Of a stretch of DNA of 6,171 nt, positions 1 through 6,171 are shown piece after piece. This stretch comes from Actinomycetes bacterium (GTDB taxonomy: Bacteria; Actinomycetota; Acidimicrobiia; Acidimicrobiales; RAAP-2). The DNA is taken from assembly GCA_021801615.1 (NCBI GenBank), contig JAJYXS010000111.1, forward strand, positions 1-6,171, written 5' to 3'. The notes beneath the pieces were generated by a model. It was given only the letters and a program-made list of their open reading frames with translations. It searched no databases and was not told the DNA's origin. The translations under genes and the position numbers were made by a program. How positions within the stretch are numbered: position 1 is the first letter of the stretch; each line of letters begins with the position of its first letter.

Positions 1-11
1 ATCGGCGGCGA

Positions 12-69
12 CTCCAAGCGGGGCGTGCAACGCGCGGGTCAGCGTAGCGGCCCTCGGCACGGCCTCAGG
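12..69 (-). promoter_or_regulatory. Possible promoter and ribosome binding site for a gene starting at the left edge
   Basis: Reading leftward, TACGCT (46-41) fits the TAnnnT pattern of actinobacterial -10 boxes. A weak -35 candidate, CTGAGG (68-63), lies 16 bases upstream. Further on, GGAG (15-12) is followed nine bases later by AT at positions 2-1, the last two bases of the window. If the next base outside is G this is an ATG with a normal Shine-Dalgarno spacing. An alternative is a GTG at 60 whose frame stays open to the edge (PRAATLTRALHAPLGVAAD), which has a poorly placed GAGG upstream. Confidence 0.27.
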
Positions 70-147
70 GGGCCTCTGCTCGATGTCTCACGGCCCGAGC
101 TCTCCCGAGAAGGGGCGCAGGGGCGCACTCGCGCACAGACCCAATGC

Positions 148-174
148 TCCCGGCGCTCCCGGCGCACCTGGCGC
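148..174 (-). repeat. Three-unit 9-bp tandem repeat
   Basis: The minus strand reads GCGCCAGGT, GCGCCGGGA, GCGCCGGGA as three consecutive 9-base units, the last two identical. It begins at the last base of the TAG of the candidate small ORF. The 9-base period would encode an Ala-Pro-Gly-type tripeptide repeat in one frame, but no convincing gene uses that frame. Confidence 0.6.
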
Positions 175-326
175 TACGAGAGCGCGAAGACGATGGTCAC
201 GTCGTCGCTCACCGTCTGGGACCCCGACTCGAGGACGGCCGGGGCGCGCGGCGCGAGCGCCCCAGTTCCTCGAGGATGGTCCGCCACGGGCCTGCCACGC
301 GGACCGTGCGTCGACGGGAGGCACAT
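174..326 (-). CDS. Candidate small ORF, 50 codons, unknown function
   Basis: It starts with ATG ten bases after the TAA of the glycosyltransferase gene, preceded by AGGA (336-333) at a six-base spacing, and ends in TAG at 176-174. I counted 7 of 50 codons ending in A or T, against 19 of 50 in the GTG-started frame that overlaps it, so this frame has the more coding-like codon pattern. The product starts MCLPSTHGPRGRPV, is proline/arginine-rich in its first half, and ends with the beta-strand-like SGSQTVSDDVTIVFALS. I see no signal peptide, membrane helix or known motif. It could be a real small protein at the operon's end, a decayed remnant of a larger gene, or chance. Confidence 0.28.
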   Translation of the reverse strand: MCLPSTHGPRGRPVADHPRGTGALAPRAPAVLESGSQTVSDDVTIVFALS

Positions 327-332
327 CGTCGA
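311..332 (-). repeat. Short inverted repeat just after the glycosyltransferase stop
   Basis: On the minus strand TCGACG (332-327) and CGTCGA (316-311) can form a 6-bp stem around a 10-base loop. It begins five bases past the TAA of the glycosyltransferase gene. There is no T-run after it, so it is a poor intrinsic terminator. The loop contains the ATG (326-324) of the candidate small ORF, so it could instead mask that start. In GC-rich DNA a stem this short can arise by chance. Confidence 0.3.
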
Positions 333-336
333 TCCT

Positions 337-1410
337 TTACGCGGCCCACCGGCGCTGCCGGCTGCGCCCAGGTCGACCATCCACGAAGGTCAGTCGCTCA
401 CCTCGCCGAAGCAGGTCCCAGGCGAAGAACATGCGGGATACCCGATCCCACGCGCCGGCTTCGGCGCCCGAGTCGACACCAGGGCGACGCCTGCGGGCGA
501 GCGATCCCGGCGACAGCGCCACGCCCCAGATCGGCCCGGCCCAGACGCTGGCGGCCGCACGCCATGTTCCGTGCGCGGCGAACAGCGCGCCGAACGCGGC
601 TGCTCGCAGGAGCGATGCACCCGCTACCGTTGCAAGGTGCCGGCTGGGCACGCAGGCGAGGAGGACACCCCAGCTGCTGCGCTCGCGCAGCACGACGCGC
701 TGCGCCGTGGTCTCGATGCCTCGATCCGTCCGGTAGCCGCCCCCGATGGCGGTCCCACCGACGTGCCTCACGGTGGCGTTGGGCACCACGGCCACGTCGA
801 ACCCGCGCCGCAGTGCCTGCCAGCACAGCTCGACGTCCTCGTTGATGAGGAAGAACCGCTCCTCGAAACCTCCGACTGCGTCGAAGCAGCGCCGGGTCAT
901 CGCCAGGCAGCAGCCGGTCACGTAGAGGGGTGCGGGCCCGCCCGCCGGCAGACCCCGATGAAGCAGCATGCGGTCGACGGTGCTGCCACATTCTGCGGCA
1001 GACGACGAGCCCTGCCACACGACAGGCCCGGCGATGCCGTCATGTCGAGCCAAATAGCCACCGAGGGCGTCGAGGGCGCCGGGATCGACCACCACGTCCG
1101 GGTTCAAGAAGACCAGCACGTCGCCCCGGGCGAGGGCAGCACCGAGGTTGGCGCCGCCGCCGAAGCCGAGGTTGCGCTCGGCAGCCACGACCCGGACCGC
1201 CTGGCGCGATGCGGCTGCGGCCTCGGCGACCCCGTCGCCTGACGCGTTGTCGACGACGATCACCTCGCTGACCGCTTGGTCGCCGCACACCGAGTCCAGG
1301 CACGCTGCCAGGTGGGCAGGATCGCGGTAGTACACGACGACTGCCGACACCGAGATCGCCGGCAGCGGTTCGGCGTCACCGCGCCCCTCCGAATGCCGGT
1401 CAGCTCTCAT
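337..1410 (-). CDS. Family-2 glycosyltransferase, rhamnosyltransferase-like (WbbL type)
   Basis: A 357-residue protein, ending in TAA, with the classic signature of the dTDP-rhamnosyl/WbbL branch of GT2: SAVVVYYRDPAHLAACLDS, VVDNASGDG (52-60), RNLGFGGGANLG (79-90), FLNPDV with the metal-binding NPD at 103-105, and GGFEERFFLINEDVELCWQ (180-198) with the catalytic-region ED at 191-192, then H216. The C-terminal third (about 245-300) is hydrophobic and helical in character, consistent with peripheral membrane attachment, followed by an arginine-rich segment (305-309). The likely job is transfer of rhamnose or a related deoxysugar from a nucleotide donor to a lipid-linked glycan; the donor is inferred from family resemblance only. 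The ATG at 1410 overlaps the end of the upstream fusion gene by 11 bp, which favours translational coupling. No strong Shine-Dalgarno precedes it, and an in-frame ATG at 1494 would add 28 residues (PGEPEEPARTANARP-type sequence) without a family match, so I prefer 1410. Confidence 0.92.
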   Translation of the reverse strand: MRADRHSEGRGDAEPLPAISVSAVVVYYRDPAHLAACLDSVCGDQAVSEVIVVDNASGDGVAEAAAASRQAVRVVAAERNLGFGGGANLGAALARGDVLVFLNPDVVVDPGALDALGGYLARHDGIAGPVVWQGSSSAAECGSTVDRMLLHRGLPAGGPAPLYVTGCCLAMTRRCFDAVGGFEERFFLINEDVELCWQALRRGFDVAVVPNATVRHVGGTAIGGGYRTDRGIETTAQRVVLRERSSWGVLLACVPSRHLATVAGASLLRAAAFGALFAAHGTWRAAASVWAGPIWGVALSPGSLARRRRPGVDSGAEAGAWDRVSRMFFAWDLLRRGERLTFVDGRPGRSRQRRWAA

Positions 1411-4195
1411 GCCGCAGCCGCGCACCCGCGGTAATGGGCGCGCGTTGGCCGTGCGCGCGGGCTCCTCGGGCTCTCCCGGACGGCGTGCGGACATCTCGCC
1501 CGCACGTCGAGCCCGTGCCGATGCGTCGGAACGACGCCATTCCCTGGCCCGGCTTCTCGCTGAAGGGCGCCTGCCAGAGGAGCTCCATGCCGGCGGCCTC
1601 CAGACGCGCGCGCAGCTCTGTGAAGTCGTGGCCGGCGACGGGGTGGTACTCGAGGAGCACCTCGCCGACGTGACGCCACAGGCCGGAAGCGCTCCCAAGG
1701 ACGGCCGCGTACTCCGCTCCTTCGCAGTCGAGCTTCACGATGTCGGGCACCGCGCCGATGGCAGCGACCAGCGCGTCAAGGGTCGTGGTCCTCACCCGGG
1801 GCCCGGGCCCCTCGGCCCCCGGAAGCGTCGTCGCCCCGCACGACGCCTCGTCGCCGCCGACCAGCACGGCGTCGCCCTCGGTCTCCGCGATGGCGGCTTC
1901 GATCACTGTTGCGCGCTCGCCGATCCCGTTCCGAAGAAGGTTCACACGGAGCCACGCCGCGGCGACGGGGGAGGGTTCGACGCACACGAAGCGGGCGCCG
2001 GGAAGACGCGGCGCGAGCGCGCAGGTGAAGCTGCCGACGTGCGCACCGACGTCGAGAACGAGGCGCGCCGCGTCCGGGTCCTCGAACGTCCACCCTCGCA
2101 GGCGGTAGACGTCGTCGACGAGCACCTCGATGAGCGGCCAGCGCGCGGAAGCCGTGTTCGGCGCGTGCAGCACCACTCCTTGTCGTGAGCCGGCGCGGAA
2201 CATCCCGTGCTCCCAGCCGAGCCGGCCCAGGAGGACCTTCGTGAAGACCTCGGGCCAGTTCTCGAGCTCACGCGAGCAGCGCCAGGCGAGCATCAGCTTG
2301 GCGAGCGCGCGCCGTACGGGTCCAGCCCACGCCGTCGGTACTCGGGAGCGGCGCGCCTCACCGCCGCTCCGCTCGACCGATCCCTTCGTGGAGCGCGCCG
2401 GCTCCCAGGCGTCGCCAAAGTGCACCGGTGCGAACGCGTGCCTGCCCGCGCAGACGAGGCGTGCGAGCGCGTAGGCGAGCACGCCCAGCGGGTCGGCGCG
2501 CGCGGCCAATGCCACGGCGAGGATCCGGTCGAGCCGTCGGCCGGGCTGCTCTCCGCTCGACCCCTGCGTCGCGGCCCCCCGCGCGCGCGCTTCGAAGAAC
2601 CGGTAGGTCTGGCGGTAGAAGTCCGCGTAGCCGTGTGCGGGGGTCACCTTCACCGTCGCGTCCCACGCGGAGCGCACCTCGAGGCCGCGCGCCGCCACGT
2701 GCCGGCAGAGCTGCAGGTCGTCCACTTGCCCGCGCTCCCAGCAGAAGTCGGCGAGGAGCGCGGGCCGGTAGGCGAAGAAGCGCCCGTACGCGCGCGGCGA
2801 GCGCGTCCCCGCGAACCGGGCGAGGCGAGCCGCCGCCTCCATCTGGAACCCCGACGCGCGCGTGCCCCACGCACGCGTATCGGGGACGTCAGCTCCCCAC
2901 ACGACGGCGACGGCGTCGTGGACGAAGGGGGCGAGCAACGCCGAGAAGGAGCCCGGCTCGACGGCGACGTCGGCGTCGAGGACCACGACGACGTGGTCCC
3001 CGTCGCGGTCGGCTCCGAGCTCGCTCATGACGCGCGCGTGCCAGGCACCGAGCGCTGCCGCCTTGCCCTCACGCTCCACGGCGCTCTGGACGACGAGCGG
3101 GGGCGACGCGTGGGCCTCGGCCCACGCACGGGCGACCTCGGGAGTGTCGTCGTCGCTCGCGCCGTCGAGCACCGCCCAGCGCGTCCACGCCCAACCGGTG
3201 GGCAGGCGAGCTTCGCGCACGCTGTCGAGGGCACGCGCGATGCGGGGTGCCTCGTTGTACGCAGGGACCACCAGCTCGCACGTCCTCGGCCGTCCGGCCG
3301 GGGTCGAGCGGGACGAGCTCTCGCCGCCGGCTCCGGCATACGCCGCGACGAGGCTCTCCCTACCGAGGGCGGCGGCGGGCGGAACGCCGAGCCTGCGGGT
3401 CTCCAGAGGGTCGCGTGCGAGCCGCCACGCGACGGCTACGGCCTCGCCCGACTTGAGCGCGACAAGGCCCGCGCCGAGGAGCGGATGGGGCCACACGAGG
3501 CGCCAGGGCGCCTCCAGGTAGGGCCGTCTGGCGGCCCGTCCGAGCGCTGCCACGCCGTGCTTTCGTGCGAACGCTCGGATGCCTGCGGCATAGCCTCCCT
3601 TCTTCGCACAGCACTGGAGGTACGTCGGCGCGCCTTCCAGGTGGATGATCGCGCTCGAGGTGCGGCCGAGCGACGCGAGCGGCCGGGCGCGCAGCGCGAG
3701 GTCCCAGTCCTCACCGGCGTCGAGCTCCTCGTCGAAGCCCCCCACCTGCTCGAAGACATCCCTGCGAAAGAAGCGGGGCGCCTCGACGTCGTCACGGCCG
3801 TCGTAGAAGGCGCGTTCGAACGCCCGGACGCGCGCCCAGTACCCGTCGCCGACGGAGCGTTCGGGCACCGTGACCATCCCCGCACCGCCTTCGATCGCGG
3901 CGACGACTTCGGCGACCACCGAGGGGGCGAGGACCATGTCGGAGTCGACGAAGCCCACGATGCGCTCTCGCGTGCTGCGCGCACCGACATTTCGTTGGCG
4001 CGATCGCTCCGGTCCGGCGGAGACGCACACGTCCGCGAGCTCCTTGGCGATCGCCATCGTGTCGTCGTCGGAGAAGTTGTCCACCACGACCACCCGGCAC
4101 GGGACGCTCTGGCGTCCGAGCGATTCGAGGCAGGGCCTGAGCGTCCGCGCCGAATTGCGCGTCGGCACGACGACCACCACATCGCCCGGCTTCAT
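1400..4195 (-). CDS. Trifunctional fusion: two GT2 glycosyltransferase domains plus FkbM-type methyltransferase
   Basis: A 931-residue protein with three recognisable parts. Domain A (about 5-280) is a family-2 glycosyltransferase: VVVVVPTRNSARTL opens the nucleotide-binding fold, VVVVDNFSDDDT follows, the metal-binding DxD is DSD at 84-86, and GGFDEELDAGEDWDLALRA (152-170) carries the acidic catalytic region. Domain B (about 305-590) is a second, different GT2: ELVVPAYNEAPRIARAL, LDGASDDDT, EREGKAAAL (374-382), DAD at 407-409, VDDLQL at 491-496 and QTYRFFEAR (529-537). The last resembles the Q-x-x-R-W motif of synthase-type GT2s, but without their transmembrane helices. Domain C (about 625-895) is an FkbM-type SAM-dependent methyltransferase: LVLDVGAHVGSF (712-723) as the SAM loop, CVEPSP (738-743), IVKLDCEGAEY (819-829) and EVLLEYHP (845-852). 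Linkers at 286-305 and 594-622 are low-complexity. The final 40 residues match nothing I recognise. It is probably cytosolic, adding two sugars or two linkages and O-methylating a glycan; substrates are unknown. The start is fixed by the RBS and the ATGA overlap with the upstream gene. Confidence 0.93.
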   Translation of the reverse strand: MKPGDVVVVVPTRNSARTLRPCLESLGRQSVPCRVVVVDNFSDDDTMAIAKELADVCVSAGPERSRQRNVGARSTRERIVGFVDSDMVLAPSVVAEVVAAIEGGAGMVTVPERSVGDGYWARVRAFERAFYDGRDDVEAPRFFRRDVFEQVGGFDEELDAGEDWDLALRARPLASLGRTSSAIIHLEGAPTYLQCCAKKGGYAAGIRAFARKHGVAALGRAARRPYLEAPWRLVWPHPLLGAGLVALKSGEAVAVAWRLARDPLETRRLGVPPAAALGRESLVAAYAGAGGESSSRSTPAGRPRTCELVVPAYNEAPRIARALDSVREARLPTGWAWTRWAVLDGASDDDTPEVARAWAEAHASPPLVVQSAVEREGKAAALGAWHARVMSELGADRDGDHVVVVLDADVAVEPGSFSALLAPFVHDAVAVVWGADVPDTRAWGTRASGFQMEAAARLARFAGTRSPRAYGRFFAYRPALLADFCWERGQVDDLQLCRHVAARGLEVRSAWDATVKVTPAHGYADFYRQTYRFFEARARGAATQGSSGEQPGRRLDRILAVALAARADPLGVLAYALARLVCAGRHAFAPVHFGDAWEPARSTKGSVERSGGEARRSRVPTAWAGPVRRALAKLMLAWRCSRELENWPEVFTKVLLGRLGWEHGMFRAGSRQGVVLHAPNTASARWPLIEVLVDDVYRLRGWTFEDPDAARLVLDVGAHVGSFTCALAPRLPGARFVCVEPSPVAAAWLRVNLLRNGIGERATVIEAAIAETEGDAVLVGGDEASCGATTLPGAEGPGPRVRTTTLDALVAAIGAVPDIVKLDCEGAEYAAVLGSASGLWRHVGEVLLEYHPVAGHDFTELRARLEAAGMELLWQAPFSEKPGQGMASFRRIGTGSTCGRDVRTPSGRARGARAHGQRAPITAGARLRHES

Positions 4196-6171
4196 GGCGA
4201 CCTACCTCGCGCGGACCGCGCCGCCTCGAGTGGGGGCCTGCGGCTGCGCCAGCGCCGTCGCCTGCGCCGAAAGGCTCCGTCGCGCCGCACCTCGGGCAGG
4301 AACGTGCCAAGCAGCGCCACGACGATGCCGGCGGCAGCCAGGGAAGGGAGGAAGCCCAGGCGCCAGATGTCCTGGGTGGGGGCATAGCGAAGGAGACCTC
4401 GCACCGGCGCACCGCTCGTGAGCCAGCCGCCGCGCGCGCCGTCGACGCGGACGTAGGAAGCGTGGCTCGGCGCCGACCAACCCGGGCCGTAGGCGTCCGG
4501 GCTGACGAGCAGCGACGTCCGGGGCCCTCCCCCGGTGATCGGCGTCCCGACGACGACGGGGAGGTCCAGCGAGGGCGCCGGCGTGAGCGAGACGTCCGCG
4601 TACGCAGCGGTGGAGGGGCCGTACGCGTAGAGGAAGAGCGAGAGCTGTCTCGTCCCCCGTGTCGGCGTCACGATCTCCGAGAAGCGAGACCACGAGCGGC
4701 TCGCCGGCAGGGGTGTCACGGGGGCGCAGCGCCCGATCGGCTCCTCCCACAGGCACAGGGCGGGCGCGGCGCCGGAGAGATGCCTCGTCCAGAGGCTGAG
4801 GAGCACCGGGCCCCTCCGCCAGGCGGTCGTCTCGGACTCACAGGCGGCGTCCCCGGCCGCGGACAGCTCGAGCGCGGGCGCGCCGCCAGGTCCGCCGGTC
4901 CTGAGGACCGAGGCGTGGAGGTGTGCGCTCGCGGTCGTGCCCGGTGCGGCATCGCAGTTGCCCACGGGTCCCCAGGCGCCGCGCTCGAAGCTCCCGTCGG
5001 CAAGGAGCGGTCGTGGGAGCTCGAGGGAGAAGCGCACCCACGGTCCACGGGCGCCGGTTCCCCAGACGGCATGGAACGGTCGCCTCAGCCGGGAGGAGAG
5101 GCGCTGGGCGAGCGCGGATCGTGACGAGGTGGGCCCGAGCAGCGCGATCCGATAGCGCCGGCCACGTGTGAGCTGGAGGGACGTCTCGAGCCTCCGACCT
5201 CTCATCTGCCAGCGGGAAAGGGGCGGCAGGGAAGAGACTGCCGGGAGCCCACGCCGCGGCGCGCTGGTCACGAGAGCCGTGCCGGCAGGGAAGAGCGCGA
5301 GCTCCCGGAGGTCGGGGGAGCGAGAGGCCACGGTGACGATCCGTTCCGCCCTGACCGCGTCCAGCGGGTGCTCGTGCACCTTGTAGATCCGGAGCGGACC
5401 GTCGCGATGGAGGAGCGAGATCGTGGGATCTCGGGCGAGTGCCCGGGCGAGCGCGGCGGGCGAGACGATGTGGCGGCTCGGGAACTGCGCTTCGACGTCG
5501 CCGCGCAGGAGGATCTCGTTGGCACCGAGCGCGCCGAGCAGGCGCCGCACGAGCGGCCAGTCCCCGGCGAGCAGGCTCGTCGCGACGTCGTCGACGACCC
5601 CGTTCAGGTACGACGCGGAGCTCGTGGCGCCGTAGCCCTGGGCCGACGGGTCGATGACATGCGCGTCGAGGAGGTCGGTGATGAACCCGTCGTTGCCGTA
5701 GTACCACGTGTAGGGCATCTGGTAGAAGTCGTCGGGCGGCAGCACGAGCACGGTCGCGTGCGGCGTACGGGCGTTGAGGTACGCAGCTGCGTCGGCCCAG
5801 TAGGCCGGCAGGGAGACGTGGCTCGAAGGGAACGTCACGCGGGCTGTCCTGCGTGCGCCGAGGACCACGGCGCCGCTGATGAGCGGGAAGCCCGGGACGA
5901 CCGCCACGAGCGCGGCGACGACGGCCAACGCGCCGGTGCCCGTGAGGCGCAGCCGATGCGGCACGCGCTGCACGCGTGCCGATGCGGCCCGTGCGCGCGC
6001 GCCGAGCAGCTCTGACGCGGCCGAGAACGCGAGCCCGACGAGCGCGCCGTAGGCGAGCCCTGCGGCCATGAGGAAGCGTCCCGGATCCTGCAGGGTCCAG
6101 CCGTAGGGGAGGTGGTAGAGGGGGTCGAAGACGATCGAGCCGGGGGCGTTGGTCCCCGTGGAGAAGAACAC
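4192..6171 (-). CDS. Large membrane protein, GT-C/arabinofuranosyltransferase-like, C-terminal part (5' partial)
   Basis: The reading frame is open to the right edge, and the first codon in the window (GTG at 6171) is probably an internal valine, so the N-terminus is missing. Numbering from that codon, membrane helices are likely at about 32-55 and 77-104. A long stretch at about 105-603, probably extracytoplasmic, follows, then a helix at about 604-625 and an extremely basic tail (626-659, with a run of six arginines) predicted to be cytoplasmic. Residues about 387-531 look like a jelly-roll carbohydrate-binding module: they open with LLADGSFERGAW and carry cysteines at 406, 444, 473 and 482 that could form disulfides. 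The opening segment with LPYGWTLQDPGRFLM and the helix/ectodomain/helix plan recall large actinobacterial GT-C proteins of the AftD/DUF3367 kind, whose catalytic loops would lie in the missing N-terminal part. Family assignment is from memory of architecture, not a search. It ends in TGA overlapping the next start by 4 bp. A non-catalytic polysaccharide-binding membrane protein is the main alternative. Confidence 0.8.
   Translation of the reverse strand: MFFSTGTNAPGSIVFDPLYHLPYGWTLQDPGRFLMAAGLAYGALVGLAFSAASELLGARARAASARVQRVPHRLRLTGTGALAVVAALVAVVPGFPLISGAVVLGARRTARVTFPSSHVSLPAYWADAAAYLNARTPHATVLVLPPDDFYQMPYTWYYGNDGFITDLLDAHVIDPSAQGYGATSSASYLNGVVDDVATSLLAGDWPLVRRLLGALGANEILLRGDVEAQFPSRHIVSPAALARALARDPTISLLHRDGPLRIYKVHEHPLDAVRAERIVTVASRSPDLRELALFPAGTALVTSAPRRGLPAVSSLPPLSRWQMRGRRLETSLQLTRGRRYRIALLGPTSSRSALAQRLSSRLRRPFHAVWGTGARGPWVRFSLELPRPLLADGSFERGAWGPVGNCDAAPGTTASAHLHASVLRTGGPGGAPALELSAAGDAACESETTAWRRGPVLLSLWTRHLSGAAPALCLWEEPIGRCAPVTPLPASRSWSRFSEIVTPTRGTRQLSLFLYAYGPSTAAYADVSLTPAPSLDLPVVVGTPITGGGPRTSLLVSPDAYGPGWSAPSHASYVRVDGARGGWLTSGAPVRGLLRYAPTQDIWRLGFLPSLAAAGIVVALLGTFLPEVRRDGAFRRRRRRWRSRRPPLEAARSARGRSP
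4201..4208 (-). promoter_or_regulatory. Ribosome binding site of the GT2-GT2-FkbM gene
   Basis: The minus strand reads GAGGTAGG, followed five bases later by the ATG at 4195; the GAGG core is nine bases from the ATG. It lies inside the last codons of the upstream membrane-protein gene and supports the ATG at 4195 as the true start, together with the ATGA overlap. Confidence 0.7.

Larger units (their letters stand above)
1..336. other. Mostly non-coding segment downstream of the glycosyltransferase gene
   Basis: No confident gene lies here on either strand. It contains the short inverted repeat, the candidate 50-codon ORF, the 9-bp tandem repeat and the possible leftward promoter listed separately, plus a direct repeat of GGCCTC at 61-66 and 71-76. 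No convincing intrinsic terminator (stem plus T-run) and no tRNA-like or other structured RNA was recognised. The length and the possible promoter suggest that the glycosyltransferase operon ends here and a new transcription unit begins to the left. Confidence 0.5.

Noticed and set aside
88..324. 78-codon GTG-started ORF on the minus strand containing an APGAPGAPGALG collagen-like run
   Set aside because: The run is only the 9-bp tandem repeat translated. Third positions are less G/C-biased than in the overlapping 50-codon frame, and the product is otherwise Arg/Pro-rich.
25..1242. 405-codon plus-strand open frame opposite the rhamnosyltransferase-like gene
   Set aside because: Antisense shadow of a well-supported gene. 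It is dominated by Arg, Gly, Pro and Ala, with no motif and no convincing ribosome binding site.
337..1698. Glycosyltransferase started at the most upstream GTG (1698), giving 453 residues
   Set aside because: The first 96 residues would overlap the conserved FkbM core of the upstream gene. They are Ser/Arg/Pro-rich with no glycosyltransferase homology; the GT2 fold starts near residue 18 after the ATG at 1410.
2291..2293. Internal ATG in the fusion gene as a separate start for an independent FkbM gene
   Set aside because: No Shine-Dalgarno precedes it, and the frame is continuous with the glycosyltransferase domains, so a separate gene is not supported.
2207..4387. Very long open frame (726 codons) on the plus strand opposite the fusion gene
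   Set aside because: It lies antisense to a gene with clear glycosyltransferase and methyltransferase motifs. Its product is Arg/Gly/Ala/Val-rich with no recognisable motif, as expected from the complement of GC-rich codons.
1..6171. CRISPR arrays, insertion sequences, tRNA/rRNA genes, riboswitches
   Set aside because: No spaced direct repeats, transposase motifs, terminal inverted repeats, tRNA-like cloverleaf or conserved RNA motif was visible on either strand.

Overview
The window is very GC-rich and tightly packed, and every well-supported gene is on the minus strand, reading right to left. Strong G/C preference at third codon positions, the overlapping stop/start junctions and the family types suggest a high-GC Actinomycetota genome, possibly an uncultured lineage. 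This is inferred from composition and protein style; there is no taxonomic marker in the window. The theme is cell-surface polysaccharide or glycoconjugate assembly.

Layout in transcription order. (1) 6171-4192: the C-terminal 659 codons of a large membrane protein whose start lies beyond the right edge. It has two membrane helices, a roughly 500-residue domain probably outside the cell that includes a jelly-roll-like carbohydrate-binding segment, a final membrane helix and a very basic tail. The plan resembles the C-terminal half of actinobacterial GT-C/arabinofuranosyltransferase-like (AftD/DUF3367-type) proteins. (2) 4195-1400: a 931-residue three-part protein joining two different family-2 glycosyltransferase domains to an FkbM-type SAM-dependent methyltransferase. 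(3) 1410-337: a stand-alone rhamnosyltransferase-like (WbbL-type) family-2 glycosyltransferase. (4) 336-1: mostly non-coding, with a weak candidate 50-codon ORF (326-174), a small 9-bp tandem repeat, and a possible promoter and ribosome binding site aimed at a gene that would begin at or just past the left edge.

Genes 1 and 2 overlap by 4 bp (ATGA) and genes 2 and 3 by 11 bp, so the three are probably cotranscribed and translationally coupled. A reasonable working model is that the cytosolic glycosyltransferases add sugars from nucleotide donors to a lipid-linked acceptor, the FkbM domain O-methylates one of the sugars, and the membrane protein acts on, or binds, the glycan on the outer face of the membrane. 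Sugar identity, linkage and acceptor cannot be read from the sequence. The most distinctive feature is the GT2-GT2-FkbM fusion.
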